A stretch of DNA of 64,000 nt from Streptomyces sp. TN58 (GCF_001941845.1 NZ_CP018870.1:4470001-4534000), one strand, 5' to 3'; numbered from the stretch's first letter, positions 1 to 9,180 are shown. Translations and numbers: made by a program. The notes: generated by a model from the letters alone, not told the origin.

Positions 1-774
1 CTTGGCTGCGTTGCGGCGCGCGGCGCGCGGCGCGGAGGTCACCGGCATGGCCTGGGTAGGCATGTCGTGGACGCCGTGCAGCTCGTGGACCTCGGGCAGC
101 TCGTACGCCTCGTGGCCTTCGGAGCCCTCGGACGACACCTCGGCGGTCTCGTCGGCGAGCACCTCGAAGACGGCGGTCTCGCTGTAGTGGTGGTCGGCGG
201 CCCCGGTCCCCGGGGCTTCCTGGACCTCGTGGACCTCGTGGACCTCGTGGGCATAGCCGGCGGTGCCGAGGGTGGTCGTGCCGTACGCGTAGTCCTGCTG
301 CGCGGGCTGGTAGTCGTACGCGTAGTCGGCCTCGGGCTGCGCCGAGGCCTGCGGGACGGTGTTCCAGGCGGTCGCGTCGTAGGCGCCGGTCTCGGTGCCG
401 GTCGTGCCGAAGCCCGGCATCGCCCAGTGGCCGGTCTGCTCGGCGGAGGTGTCGTAGCCGAAGGAGGCCGACGGGTAGGCGGTGTAGCCGGAGTGGTCCG
501 TGCCTGCCCCCGCCGCGTTCCAGGCGCTCGCGTCCCAGCTCCCGGTGGTGTCCTCGGGGGCTGACTGCGAGGGGATCGTGGACAGGTAGGGGTCCTGCGA
601 GGTCCACGCCGTGGTGTCGTACGCGCCGGTCTCATAGGAGCCGTAGGCGGCGTAGTTGACCCCCTGGCCCTGCGTTTCATAGGAAACGTAGGTCGAGTCA
701 CCAGCGAAAGCGGTGGTGGAAAGGCCGTCATACCCGGCATCCGGGTACTGGCCCGACGAGGGGCGGTCGTTCAC
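1..774 (-). CDS. Partial CDS: Tyr/Thr/Gly-rich N-terminal region, probably of an M23-type metallopeptidase
   Basis: Open on the minus strand from a GTG at 774 to the window edge (258 codons, no stop), so the C-terminal part lies outside. What is visible is acidic low-complexity sequence rich in Tyr, Thr, Ala, Gly and Trp, with repeated TGAYD and TAW patches, a HEVHEVHEV stretch and a basic patch (APRAARRNAAK) at the edge that could lead into a membrane segment. There is no N-terminal signal peptide. Streptomyces M23 peptidoglycan endopeptidases often carry such an N-terminal extension, and the next genes are usual neighbours of one; this is recalled family knowledge, and the catalytic domain is not seen. 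An in-frame GTG at 831 would add 19 residues; 774 is preferred because a purine-rich stretch precedes it. Confidence 0.7.
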   Translation of the reverse strand, partial: MNDRPSSGQYPDAGYDGLSTTAFAGDSTYVSYETQGQGVNYAAYGSYETGAYDTTAWTSQDPYLSTIPSQSAPEDTTGSWDASAWNAAGAGTDHSGYTAYPSASFGYDTSAEQTGHWAMPGFGTTGTETGAYDATAWNTVPQASAQPEADYAYDYQPAQQDYAYGTTTLGTAGYAHEVHEVHEVQEAPGTGAADHHYSETAVFEVLADETAEVSSEGSEGHEAYELPEVHELHGVHDMPTQAMPVTSAPRAARRNAAK

Positions 775-851
775 CAACTTCTCTTTCGCCTCGGCAGTGG
801 GGGCCTGGGTGGCCGGGAACTCGAAGTTCACCGGAGGAGAGCAGTGGCGTG

Positions 852-881
852 ACTGTACCCGTCGGTTACTCGCAACGACAA
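852..881 (-). promoter_or_regulatory. Possible promoter of the M23-like gene
   Basis: On the minus strand a TTGTCG (876-881) and a TACAGT (852-857) are separated by 18 bases, about 80 bases upstream of the GTG at 774. The match to housekeeping sigma boxes is fair only. I looked here for a c-di-AMP riboswitch, common before cell-wall hydrolase genes in actinobacteria, and could not recognise one. Confidence 0.3.
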
Positions 882-995
882 TCTTCGCCGGGTCCTCAGT
901 TCAGCGGAACCGGGCATTCGGCCGCCTTTCGGTCGCCGGAAGACGCAGCCTTGGCCTTGAGTTCGAAATGTGTTCGAGTGGCGGCCGCTGGGCTG

Positions 996-1778
996 TCAGG
1001 CGACGGAGGCCGCGTCCGGGCCGGTCACGGCCGTGGGCGCGGGGCCGTCGAGGGCGCGGGCGACTGCCGCGATGACCGCGGGGTGTGCCGGAAGAGCCAG
1101 ATGGCCGATGCCCATGACCTGCACGTTTTCCACACACAGGTCGGGGTGTTCGATACGCGCGCTGCCGACCGGCGCCATCAGCGTGTCGAACTCGCTCCAG
1201 AAGGCCACGCAACGGGTGGCGCAGCCGGGCGACGGCGCCGCCAGCTCGGCGAGCACCTCGGAGTCGGGGCGCATCTGCCGCACGAGGGGGTGCGCGTCCA
1301 TGAAGGGGGCCACCCGCGTCCCGGCGTGCGGAGTGCCGAGCGTGACGAGGGTGCGGACGCGGCTGTCGCCGCCGAGGCGCTGGACGTAGTACCGGCCGAC
1401 CAGGCCGCCCAGGCTGTGCCCCACCAGGTCCACCTGCTCGTGTCCGGTGCGTTCGCACAGCTGCTCGACCCGCCGGGCGAGGTGGCGGGCGATCACGCGC
1501 AGGTCGAGCGCGAGGGGCGAGTAGTTGTACGCCTCCACGTGCCGCAGGCCGCCGGCCGCGAGGGCGCGGCGCAGCAGGACGAAGACCGAGCGGTTGTCGG
1601 TGAAGCCGTGGAGGAGGAGAACGGGCGGGCGTGTCGTGGCCGCGGCGGGGGCCGTCCTCTCCTGGCACACCCCGGTGGGGTACAGCAGGAGGTGCCCGCC
1701 GAGCACGACGACCTCCAGCGCGCCGGCCCGCAGGGCGGCGCCGGACAAGGGCACGGGAACCGGTAAGGACAGACCCAT
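996..1778 (-). CDS. Alpha/beta-hydrolase (lipase/esterase-like)
   Basis: A 260-residue serine hydrolase of the alpha/beta fold. An HGF oxyanion-hole motif (PVLLLHGF) comes first, then the nucleophile elbow GHSLGG, then GTPHAGT, typical of the PGAP1/lipase-type family; the catalytic His is probably the GIGH near the C-terminus. Some of these enzymes cleave acyl esters or triacylglycerol, but the substrate cannot be read from sequence. The N-terminal hydrophobic stretch is short, so secretion is unclear. The ATG at 1778 is chosen because AGGAGG lies 6-7 bases upstream; an in-frame start 15 codons earlier has no such site. It is divergent from the icmB-like gene. Confidence 0.9.
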   Translation of the reverse strand: MGLSLPVPVPLSGAALRAGALEVVVLGGHLLLYPTGVCQERTAPAAATTRPPVLLLHGFTDNRSVFVLLRRALAAGGLRHVEAYNYSPLALDLRVIARHLARRVEQLCERTGHEQVDLVGHSLGGLVGRYYVQRLGGDSRVRTLVTLGTPHAGTRVAPFMDAHPLVRQMRPDSEVLAELAAPSPGCATRCVAFWSEFDTLMAPVGSARIEHPDLCVENVQVMGIGHLALPAHPAVIAAVARALDGPAPTAVTGPDAASVA

Positions 1779-1951
1779 CGACGGCCTCCTGTGATCCTCC
1801 GGGGGCGGCGGCCGCCGCGCCACCGTGCCGTGCGGCTGTCGGCACGGTGGCGCAATGCCGTCCCACGTGTGATTTCCCCCTCGTGCCCGCCCGCGAAACG
1901 GCAGCGTGCGCGATGCTGTACTTAACGTTCGTTCACTCGGGAGGCAGTGCG

Positions 1952-2353
1952 ATGGGTGTGACCGGTCCGATCCGTGTGGTGGTGGCCAAGCCGGGTCTCG
2001 ACGGCCACGACCGCGGGGCCAAGGTGATCGCGCGGGCGCTGCGGGACGCGGGTATGGAAGTCATCTACACCGGCCTCCACCAGACCCCCGAGCAGATCGT
2101 GGACACCGCGATCCAGGAGGATGCCGACGCGATCGGCCTCTCGATCCTCTCGGGCGCCCACAACACGCTCTTCGTGCGGGTGCTGGAGCTCCTCAAGGAG
2201 CGCGACGCGGAGGACATCAAGGTCTTCGGCGGCGGCATCATCCCGGAGGACGACATCGCCCCCCTCAAGGAGAAGGGCGTGGCCGAGATCTTCACCCCGG
2301 GCGCGACGACGACCTCCATCGTGGACTGGGTCAACGCGCACGTGCGGCAGTAG
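1952..2353 (+). CDS. icmB: Stand-alone cobalamin-binding subunit of an acyl-CoA mutase (IcmB-like)
   Basis: A 133-residue protein made only of the adenosylcobalamin-binding domain that in methylmalonyl-CoA mutase sits at the C-terminus. The base-off B12 signature DxHxxG is present (D17, H19, G22; the His replaces the lower ligand of B12), followed by the SxL (SILSGAH) and GGG ([10 protein letters not shown]) loops. In streptomycetes the small subunit of isobutyryl-CoA mutase is such a free domain and pairs with a separate large subunit to isomerise isobutyryl- and n-butyryl-CoA. A large subunit lacking its own B12 domain is encoded at 51410-52990 in this window, but the partner cannot be proved from sequence. 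GGGAGG lies 7 bases before the ATG. Confidence 0.92.
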   Translation: MGVTGPIRVVVAKPGLDGHDRGAKVIARALRDAGMEVIYTGLHQTPEQIVDTAIQEDADAIGLSILSGAHNTLFVRVLELLKERDAEDIKVFGGGIIPEDDIAPLKEKGVAEIFTPGATTTSIVDWVNAHVRQ

Positions 2354-2419
2354 CCACCGCCGGCCGGAAGCGGGCCGTCCACCCGGTCGGCCCGGCGCTG
2401 CCGGACGGGAACGCGGCCT

Positions 2420-2449
2420 GCCCGGACCGCGCCGGGCCGGCGTCCGGGC
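2420..2449. terminator. Hairpin between convergent genes
   Basis: GCCCGGAC (2420-2427) pairs perfectly with GTCCGGGC (2442-2449) around a 14-base loop, between the 3' ends of the icmB-like gene and the DUF5691 gene. There is no T tract, as is usual in Streptomyces. It could end transcription from both sides. Confidence 0.4.
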
Positions 2450-2492
2450 CGGGCAGCCCGGCCGCGGACGCCGGCCGGGCGTCCCGCAGGGA

Positions 2493-4073
2493 TCAGGCCG
2501 GGGCCAGTTCCGACAGCATCGCCGCGCGCAGCCGGAGGGTGGCCACCAGCCGCTGGAAGGCCTCCGCCCAGTACGCCGCCGCGCCCGGGGACGCGTCCGG
2601 CGGTTCCTCCGCGGCAGCGGTCAGGGCCTCCAGACGGCCGGCCTCGGCAGGGTCGAGGCAGCGCTCGGCCAGCCCCATCACCCCGCTGAAGCTCCACGGG
2701 TAGCTGCCCGCCTCGCGGGCGATGTCCAGCGCGTCCACCACCGCCCGGCCCAGCGCGCCGGCCCACGGCACCACGCACACCCCGAGCAGCTGGAACGCCT
2801 CGGAGAGCCCGTGGGCCCGTATGAACTCCGCGACCCATGCGGCCCGTTCCGCGTCGGACAGGGTCTCCAGCAGTTTCGCCCGCTCGGCGAGGGAGGCCGT
2901 GCCGGGGCCGGCGGCGGGAGGCGCCGACGCCGGGCCGAGCAGGGCCCGCGACCACTCCGGGTCGCGCTGGCGCACCGCCGCCCGGCACCACGCGGCGTGC
3001 AGTTCCTCCGTCCAGCCCTCCGCCGCGGCCACCGGCAGGGCGACGATCTCCGCCGGCCCGAGGCCGCCGAACCGCTCCCGCCAGCACGACAGCGGCGCCG
3101 CCTCGACGAGTTGGCCGAGCCACCAGGCACGCTCGCCGCGTCCGGCGGGCGGCCGCTTGACCACCCCGTCGCGGAGCATGCCCGCATCGCATTCGGCCGG
3201 CGGCGCCACCCCCTCCGGGCCCACGCAGGCCAGGGCGCGCTCGGCCATGCGTCCCGCAAGCGCCGACTTCGGGAGCGCGGACAGCAGTTCGGCTGCCGTC
3301 GCACGAACATTGCGGCTGCGGTCGCCCAGAGCCGCCTCAAGGAACGGCTCGTCCCCCAGGGAGAGTCCCGACCTCAGCGAATCGAGGAACATCAGCCGGT
3401 CCTCGGCCCGTTCGCTCGCCCAGGTCGTCGCCAGCAGCCGCGTCGCGGCCGCCGGCTCGTGGGCCCGTACGGCGCCGAGCAGCGCGACCCGCTCGGCGAA
3501 CAGCCCCTCCTCCCACAGCCGTTCCACCGCGGCGCCGTCGGTCACGTCCGGCAGGTCCCCGCCGGCCGCCCCGCCGCGCAGCGCGAACCGCCAGTCGGGA
3601 TTCATCCGCGCCAGCCACAGCCCCCGCGTCCCGGCCAGGGCCAGGGCGTGCGGGCGCAGGTCGGTGCGGGCCCGGGCGGCGTCCAGCAGCGCCGGTACGA
3701 GCGCGTCGGGCGCGCGGTAGCCGTGCCGTCCGGCCGCGGCCAGCCACTGCGGGAGCAGCTCCGTCAGATCGGGGGCGGATCCGCGCCGCCCGCCGCCGTT
3801 CACCGGACCGCTGCGGCCCGCCAGCAGCTGCGCGAGCCGCCGGCCGGCCGCCTCCGGAGGCGCCGGCCGGGCATCGCGGGGTGCCGGCTCCGGGCGGGGG
3901 CCCGCCACCGCCGGCCGCAAACCGGCCCGGCGGCGGACGGCGTGCACGGCCGCCGCGTCCAGCAGCGCCTCCGGCGAGCCGGCCGGGCCCCCGCCCCGGC
4001 GCCGGTCGGTGCCCAGCAGCGCGGCACCGACCAGTTCCTGCCACTCCCCGTACCCCTCGTCACCCTCGCCCAT
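2493..4073 (-). CDS. DUF5691 family protein, HEAT-like helical repeats
   Basis: A 526-residue soluble protein recognised as DUF5691 from its opening (WQELVGAALLGTDRR) and its position beside SWIM, MoxR, DUF5682 and VWA genes. Most of it is alanine/leucine-rich amphipathic helices, including a HEAT-like stretch in the middle (residues about 240-290, ending in an RNVRATAAELLSALP segment), which suggests a scaffold or binding surface. No catalytic motif was found. It is the last gene of the leftward arm of the five-gene module, 240 bases after the SWIM gene. The ATG at 4073 is chosen because GGGAGGGG precedes it; an ATG at 4100 would add nine residues but has a weak binding site. Function unknown. 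Confidence 0.85.
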   Translation of the reverse strand: MGEGDEGYGEWQELVGAALLGTDRRRGGGPAGSPEALLDAAAVHAVRRRAGLRPAVAGPRPEPAPRDARPAPPEAAGRRLAQLLAGRSGPVNGGGRRGSAPDLTELLPQWLAAAGRHGYRAPDALVPALLDAARARTDLRPHALALAGTRGLWLARMNPDWRFALRGGAAGGDLPDVTDGAAVERLWEEGLFAERVALLGAVRAHEPAAATRLLATTWASERAEDRLMFLDSLRSGLSLGDEPFLEAALGDRSRNVRATAAELLSALPKSALAGRMAERALACVGPEGVAPPAECDAGMLRDGVVKRPPAGRGERAWWLGQLVEAAPLSCWRERFGGLGPAEIVALPVAAAEGWTEELHAAWCRAAVRQRDPEWSRALLGPASAPPAAGPGTASLAERAKLLETLSDAERAAWVAEFIRAHGLSEAFQLLGVCVVPWAGALGRAVVDALDIAREAGSYPWSFSGVMGLAERCLDPAEAGRLEALTAAAEEPPDASPGAAAYWAEAFQRLVATLRLRAAMLSELAPA

Positions 4074-4115
4074 CGGTGCCCCTCCCTCGCTGCTCGTCAT
4101 CGTCGGTGTGCGTCG

Positions 4116-4146
4116 CCCCGGTCCCGCCCCCTCCACGGGACCGGGG
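4116..4146. terminator. 10-bp perfect hairpin between SWIM and DUF5691 genes
   Basis: CCCCGGTCCC (4116-4125) and GGGACCGGGG (4137-4146) form a perfect stem with an 11-base loop. It lies downstream of the SWIM gene and 43 bases upstream of the DUF5691 start, so it may be a terminator or attenuator that lowers DUF5691 expression relative to SWIM. Confidence 0.4.
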
Positions 4147-4313
4147 CTGTCTGTGCCGTGTGCGGCTTCGTTCAACTGGCGTGGTTGTCGTTCATGAAAG
4201 CCCCCCGGCTTCTCGTCGTTGCCTCTACGGCGCCCCCCGGCGCCGCACCTCTTCCGGCCGTCCTCGCGGAACGGCACAGGACCCCCCAGGCCCCCTGCGA
4301 TGTCGTCGTCAGG

Positions 4314-5657
4314 TCAGGACAGGGCGACCGGCTCGGACGAGCCGGGCTGCCATGCCGTCAGCGGGGTGAACCCGCGGTGGCCGCACTCGCCGAAGACCGT
4401 CACCGGGCCCCCGCCCGACAACGCGGCCAGCTGCCACAGCCCTCCGCGGGAGCGGCTGCCCGCCCCGGTGAGGGGCACCGGCAGGGCGGAGGTGCCCTCC
4501 GCGTCCGCCACCTGCCAGCCGAGCTCTCCCGGTATCGGAACCACCGGACCGAGCACCACCGGCCAGGACTCCAGCCACGGGTCCTCCCGCAGCGCTGCCC
4601 CGTAGGCCTCCAGGGCCGCCCCCGTACTCACCCCGGCCGGGACCTCCCGGCACGGCACGGCCGCGGCCGACCTCTCCCCGAGGTCCGCCCGCAGCCCCGC
4701 CGAGCCGGGCCGGAAGCGCATCTCCGCCTCCAGCACCAGCCCCACCGGCAGCGCCAGCCCCGGCGGCCGCCCGGGCGGGCCGAAGTCCAGCACCAGCGCG
4801 GGCCGTCCCCCCGCCAGCCCGCGCAGCCATATCCGGCGGGTGGTGAGCCGGCCGTCCGGCGACACCGAGTCGTACTGCGCGAGCACCAGCCAGCGGTCCC
4901 GTACGGCCTCCCCCTCCCCGGAGGCCGGCAGTCCCACCCGGCTGCGCACGGTCGCCGCCAACTGGTCCGGAAGCCCCGTCACCCCCATCCAGGCCCGGTC
5001 CAGCAGGTGCAGCAGCGCCGCCTCCTCCAGCATCCTGGCGGGCCAGCCGGGGCCGCAACTGGGTATCGTCCCCAACTCCCGCACCCGTCCGGCCAGTCCG
5101 GGCGCCTGTGCGTCCACCATCCGGGCGGCGGTCTCCTCCCATGCCGCGTACCCCGTGTGCTCCTGGCCCGCGAGCCCGCCGCGCAGCAGGTCGGCCAGGC
5201 GCTGTTCCAGCTCGGTCACACCCGCCCCGACGCGGGCCGCCCGGCGTTCGGCCCGGCGCCGGGCCGCCTCCTGGTCCACCGGCCCGGTCGTCCCGGACGC
5301 GGTCCGCGCGGCCTTCGCCGCACGGTCCGCCAGCCACTGCGCGGCCCAGTCCGGTGCCTCCCCGGGCTCGCCGACCCCCTCGGCGGACCAGAGCAGGAGC
5401 AGCCCCAGCGCGTGCTTGCACGGGAACTTCCGGCTCGGGCAGGAGCACTTGTAGGCCGGCCCGGTCAGGTCGACGACCGTCCGGTACGGATTGCTCCCGC
5501 TGCCCTTGCACAACCCCCATACAGAACCGGAAGCGGAACCTCCGATCTGTGACCACGGCCCCGCCCCGCCGAGTCTGCCGCCCGCCTTGCGTGAGGCATC
5601 GTCAGGAGCCAGAGCCAGTACCTGTTCCGCCGTCCAGCGGACCCCCTGCTCAGTCAT
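4314..5657 (-). CDS. SWIM zinc-finger protein
   Basis: A 447-residue protein with a SWIM zinc finger of the form CxCx6CxH at C71, C73, C80 and H82 (sequence CSCPSRKFPCKH), embedded in a conserved N-terminal region. SWIM domains bind zinc and are thought to mediate DNA or protein contacts; here no nuclease, helicase or transposase domain accompanies it. The rest is a mixed alpha/beta region without known motifs. It starts the leftward arm of the module whose rightward arm (MoxR, DUF5682, VWA) begins 134 bases away, so the two arms probably share a control region. The ATG at 5657 was chosen by homology-like start (MTEQGVRW); its binding site (GGTGG) is weak. Confidence 0.88.
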   Translation of the reverse strand: MTEQGVRWTAEQVLALAPDDASRKAGGRLGGAGPWSQIGGSASGSVWGLCKGSGSNPYRTVVDLTGPAYKCSCPSRKFPCKHALGLLLLWSAEGVGEPGEAPDWAAQWLADRAAKAARTASGTTGPVDQEAARRRAERRAARVGAGVTELEQRLADLLRGGLAGQEHTGYAAWEETAARMVDAQAPGLAGRVRELGTIPSCGPGWPARMLEEAALLHLLDRAWMGVTGLPDQLAATVRSRVGLPASGEGEAVRDRWLVLAQYDSVSPDGRLTTRRIWLRGLAGGRPALVLDFGPPGRPPGLALPVGLVLEAEMRFRPGSAGLRADLGERSAAAVPCREVPAGVSTGAALEAYGAALREDPWLESWPVVLGPVVPIPGELGWQVADAEGTSALPVPLTGAGSRSRGGLWQLAALSGGGPVTVFGECGHRGFTPLTAWQPGSSEPVALS

Positions 5658-5680
5658 GTGAACCACCGTAGAGACCCCCT

Positions 5681-5731
5681 CTGACAATCGCTCTGACCTG
5701 CAACGACGCGTTCGGAGGCGGGCGTTGTCAG
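5681..5731. promoter_or_regulatory. Divergent control region of the MoxR/VWA module, with inverted repeat
   Basis: The 134 bases between the SWIM and MoxR starts contain CTGACAA (5681-5687) and its complement TTGTCAG (5725-5731), 37 bases apart. This could be a looped operator or two half-sites for one regulator acting on both arms. No convincing -10/-35 pair was found. Confidence 0.25.
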
Positions 5732-5791
5732 TGGCGTGGTGCACCGTGGGAACAGCAGTCGGGAGCGGCTGCGGAGCATTGGAGGGGGACC

Positions 5792-6898
5792 ATGAGCAAG
5801 CCCGAGAACGGCATCGGCGCCGAGGCGCTGCGACCGCACGCCGAAGACGCCTTCGCGCACGAACTGAAAGCCCTGGCGGCCGCCGACGACCGGCCCCGTC
5901 CGACCCGCTGGAAACTCTCCCCGTGGGCCGTCGCCACCTACCTGCTCGGCGGCACGCTCGACGACGGCACCGTGATCACACCCAAGTACGTGGGCCCGCG
6001 CCGGATCGTCGAGGTGGCGGTCACCACGCTGGCCACCGACCGCGCCCTGCTCCTGCTCGGCGTCCCCGGCACCGCCAAGACCTGGGTGTCCGAACACCTC
6101 GCGGCCGCCGTCAGCGGCGACTCCACCCTCCTCGTCCAGGGCACCGCCGGCACCCCGGAGGAAGCCATCCGCTACGGCTGGAACTACGCCCGGCTCCTCG
6201 CCCACGGCCCCAGCCGCGAAGCCCTCGTCCCCAGCCCCGTCATGCGGGCCATGGCCGAGGGCATGACCGCTCGCGTCGAGGAACTCACCCGCATCCCCGC
6301 CGACGTCCAGGACACCCTCATCACCGTCCTGTCCGAGAAGACCCTGCCGATACCGGAGCTCGGCGAAGAGGTCCAGGCCGTACGCGGCTTCAACCTCATC
6401 GCCACCGCCAACGACCGCGACCGCGGGGTCAACGAGCTCTCCAGCGCGCTCCGCCGCCGCTTCAACACCGTCGTCCTGCCGCTGCCCGCCACCGCGGACG
6501 CCGAGGTCGACATCGTGGCCCGCCGCGTCGACCAGATGGGCCGCGCCCTCGACCTGCCGGCCGTGCCCGAGGGTCTGGAGGAGATCCGCCGCGTCGTCAC
6601 CGTCTTCCGCGAGCTGCGCGACGGCGTCACCGACGACGGCCGCACGAAGGTGAAGTCGCCCAGCGGCACCCTCTCCACCGCCGAGGCCATCTCCGTCGTC
6701 ACCAACGGCCTGGCCCTGGCGGCCCACTTCGGGGACGGCGTCCTGCGCCCCTCCGACGTGGCCGCGGGAATCCTCGGCGCCGTCGTCCGCGACCCGGCGG
6801 CCGACAAGGTCGTCTGGCAGGAGTACCTGGAGGCCGTGGTCCGCGAGCGCGACGGCTGGAAGGACTTCTACCGGGCCTGCCGGGAGGTGACCGTATGA
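5792..6898 (+). CDS. MoxR-type AAA ATPase
   Basis: A 368-residue AAA+ ATPase of the MoxR kind. Walker A is GVPGTAKT at residues 90-97; sensor 1 and arginine-finger region read FNLIATANDRDRGVNELSSALRRRF. The Walker B/linker region is unusual: in place of the common DEINR it reads VEELTRIPADVQ. MoxR ATPases act with von Willebrand A partners as chaperones that insert cofactors or remodel target proteins, and a VWA protein is encoded two genes on. GGAGGGGG lies 4 bases before the ATG. The stop overlaps the next start (ATGA), so it is translationally coupled to DUF5682. Confidence 0.93.
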   Translation: MSKPENGIGAEALRPHAEDAFAHELKALAAADDRPRPTRWKLSPWAVATYLLGGTLDDGTVITPKYVGPRRIVEVAVTTLATDRALLLLGVPGTAKTWVSEHLAAAVSGDSTLLVQGTAGTPEEAIRYGWNYARLLAHGPSREALVPSPVMRAMAEGMTARVEELTRIPADVQDTLITVLSEKTLPIPELGEEVQAVRGFNLIATANDRDRGVNELSSALRRRFNTVVLPLPATADAEVDIVARRVDQMGRALDLPAVPEGLEEIRRVVTVFRELRDGVTDDGRTKVKSPSGTLSTAEAISVVTNGLALAAHFGDGVLRPSDVAAGILGAVVRDPAADKVVWQEYLEAVVRERDGWKDFYRACREVTV

Positions 6899-9180
6899 GC
6901 ACCGCCCGCCAGGGCCCGCTGCTCCTCGGCGTACGCCACCACGGCCCAGGATCGGCCCGCGCGGTCCGGGCCGCCCTGGACGCGGCCCGCCCCGCGGCCG
7001 TGCTCGTCGAGGGCCCGCCCGAGGGCGACGCCCTGCTCGAACTGGCCGCCGACCCCGGGATGCGGCCGCCCGTGGCGCTGCTCGCGCACGCCGCGGACGA
7101 CCCGGGCCGGGCCGCGTTCTGGCCGCTCGCCGACTTCTCCCCGGAGTGGGTCGCGGTCCGCTGGGCACAGCGGGCGGGCGTGCCGGTCCGGTTCATGGAC
7201 CTGCCCGCCGCCCACTCGCTGGCCGGCGCCGGGGAGGCGGACCCCGACCGGGCCGAGCCGGACGCGGTCAGGCTGGACCCGCTCGCGGTCCTCGCCGAGA
7301 CCGCCGGGTACGACGACCCCGAGCGCTGGTGGGAGGACGTCGTCGAGCACCGGGGGACCGGCGGCGCAGGCGAGGAGGCCCTCGCCGCGTTCGAAGCGCT
7401 CGGCGAGGCCATGGGCGCCCTGCGCGAGGCCTGCGGCGACGGCGGCCACCGCCGCGACCTGGTCCGCGAGGCGTACATGCGCGGGCGGATGCGGGCCGCC
7501 CGCCGCGAGTTCGGCGACGGGTACGCCGTGGTGTGCGGCGCATGGCACGTCCCCGCGCTGCGGGCGAAGACCACCGTCGCCGCCGACAAGGCGCTGCTGA
7601 CCGGGCTGCCCAAGGTCAAGGTCGAGACCACCTGGGTGCCGTGGACCCACCGCCGGCTCGCCCGGGCCGGCGGATACGGCGCGGGCATCACCTCACCCGG
7701 CTGGTACGCCCACCTCTTCTCCGCGCCGGACCGGCCCGTCGAGCGGTGGCTCACCAAGGTCGCCGGCCTGCTGCGCGAGGAGGACCGGCAGGTGTCCTCG
7801 GCGCACGTCATCGAAGCGGTCCGGCTCGCCGAGACCCTGGCCGCGATGCGGGGACGGCCCCTGCCCGGCCTGACGGAGACGCTGGAATCGGTCCGGGCGG
7901 TGATGTGTGACGGCTCCGACATACCGCTCGCGCTCATCGAGGACCGCCTCGTCGTCGGCGACGTGCTCGGCGAGGTCCCGGACGCGGCGCCCGTCGTCCC
8001 GCTCCAGCGGGACCTGACCCGGCAGCAGCGCTCCCTGCGGCTCAAGGCGGAGGCGCAGGAACGCGAACTGGAACTGGACCTGCGCAAGGACACCGACGCG
8101 GCGAAGTCCCTGCTGCTGCACCGGCTGCGCCTGCTCGGCATCGGCTGGGGCACCCCGACGGCCTCCCGCAGCAGCACCGGAACCTTCCGGGAGACCTGGC
8201 GGCTGCGCTGGGACCCGGAGCTGTCCGTACGGGTGGCCGAGGCCGGCATCTGGGGCACCACCGTCCTGGCCGCGGCCACGGCCAAGGCAGAGGCCGACGC
8301 CGCCTGCGCCGAGGAACTGGGCGAGGTGACGGCGCTGGCCGAGAAGTGCCTCCTCGCCGGACTGTCCGAGGCGCTGCCGGCCGTACTGCGGGCCCTCGCG
8401 GACCGCGCCGCGCTGGACACCGACGTCGCACGGCTCGCCAAGGCCCTGCCGGCACTGGCCCGTTCGCTGCGGTACGGGGACGTCCGGGGCACCGACGCGA
8501 CGGCGCTCGGCGCGGTCGCGGCCGGGCTCGCGGAGCGGATATGCGTCGCGCTGCCCCCGGCCTGCGCGGCCGGCCTGGACGCCGACGCGGCGGCCGAACT
8601 GCGCGGCCACGTCGACGGGGTGCACACGGCGGTCGGCCTGCTGGCGGACGCCGACGACGGGCTGCGTGAGCGCTGGTCCGCGGTCCTGGGCACGCTGGCG
8701 GACCGCGACACCGTGCCGGGCGCCATCCGCGGCAGGGCGGTCCGGCTCCTGCTCGACGACGGGCGGCTGGAGGCCGGGGAGACGGCACGGCTGATGGGGC
8801 TCGCGCTGTCCCCGGCGGCCCCGCCCGCCGACGCGGCCGGCTGGATCGAGGGCTTCGCGGGCGGGAGTTCGGGCGGCGGCACCCTGCTGGTCCACGACGA
8901 CCGGCTGCTGGGCCTGATCGACACCTGGCTGGCGGGGGTGCCGGAGCGGGCCTTCACCGACGTGCTGCCGCTGCTGAGGCGGACGTTCGGGGCGTACGAG
9001 CCCGGGGTCAGACGGAGCCTGGGCGAGCTGGTCCGGCGCGGCCCCGGGCGCCCGGCGGCGCGGTCGGCGGGCGACGCCCCCGACGGCTTCGCCCCCGAGC
9101 TGGACGCGGAGCGGGCGGACGCGGTGACGGAGCTGGTGCGGATGCTGCTCGCGTCCGCCGACACGGTCGCGGCGGCCTGA
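6895..9180 (+). CDS. DUF5682 family protein, possibly TraB/EreA-like hydrolase fold
   Basis: A 761-residue protein coupled by ATGA to the MoxR gene. Its N-terminal third has spaced motifs like those of the TraB/GumN/ChaN/EreA group: GVRHHGPGS (residues 12-20), VEGPPE (38-43), REAYM with following Arg/Met residues (about 190) and VCGAWHVPAL (about 212-221). In that group the conserved His and Glu residues are proposed catalytic or metal-binding positions; that this protein shares the fold is my inference. The remainder is long helical sequence, with a Glu/Arg-rich probably coiled segment near residues 370-400 and alanine-rich helices to the end. No signal peptide or membrane segment. Function unknown; it probably works with MoxR and VWA. 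Confidence 0.9.
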   Translation: MSTARQGPLLLGVRHHGPGSARAVRAALDAARPAAVLVEGPPEGDALLELAADPGMRPPVALLAHAADDPGRAAFWPLADFSPEWVAVRWAQRAGVPVRFMDLPAAHSLAGAGEADPDRAEPDAVRLDPLAVLAETAGYDDPERWWEDVVEHRGTGGAGEEALAAFEALGEAMGALREACGDGGHRRDLVREAYMRGRMRAARREFGDGYAVVCGAWHVPALRAKTTVAADKALLTGLPKVKVETTWVPWTHRRLARAGGYGAGITSPGWYAHLFSAPDRPVERWLTKVAGLLREEDRQVSSAHVIEAVRLAETLAAMRGRPLPGLTETLESVRAVMCDGSDIPLALIEDRLVVGDVLGEVPDAAPVVPLQRDLTRQQRSLRLKAEAQERELELDLRKDTDAAKSLLLHRLRLLGIGWGTPTASRSSTGTFRETWRLRWDPELSVRVAEAGIWGTTVLAAATAKAEADAACAEELGEVTALAEKCLLAGLSEALPAVLRALADRAALDTDVARLAKALPALARSLRYGDVRGTDATALGAVAAGLAERICVALPPACAAGLDADAAAELRGHVDGVHTAVGLLADADDGLRERWSAVLGTLADRDTVPGAIRGRAVRLLLDDGRLEAGETARLMGLALSPAAPPADAAGWIEGFAGGSSGGGTLLVHDDRLLGLIDTWLAGVPERAFTDVLPLLRRTFGAYEPGVRRSLGELVRRGPGRPAARSAGDAPDGFAPELDAERADAVTELVRMLLASADTVAAA

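Noticed and set aside
67..564. Plus-strand frame rich in Gly and Val at the left edge
   Set aside because: Antisense to the Tyr/Thr-rich partial gene; low complexity derived from that gene's repeats.
775..995. c-di-AMP riboswitch before the M23-like gene
   Set aside because: Expected by analogy with cell-wall hydrolase genes, but the conserved elements could not be found.
2121..5552. Very long plus-strand open frame (over 1100 codons)
   Set aside because: It lies opposite DUF5691 and SWIM genes, has no recognisable domain and is Arg/Pro/Gly-rich, as expected of an antisense frame in GC-rich DNA.
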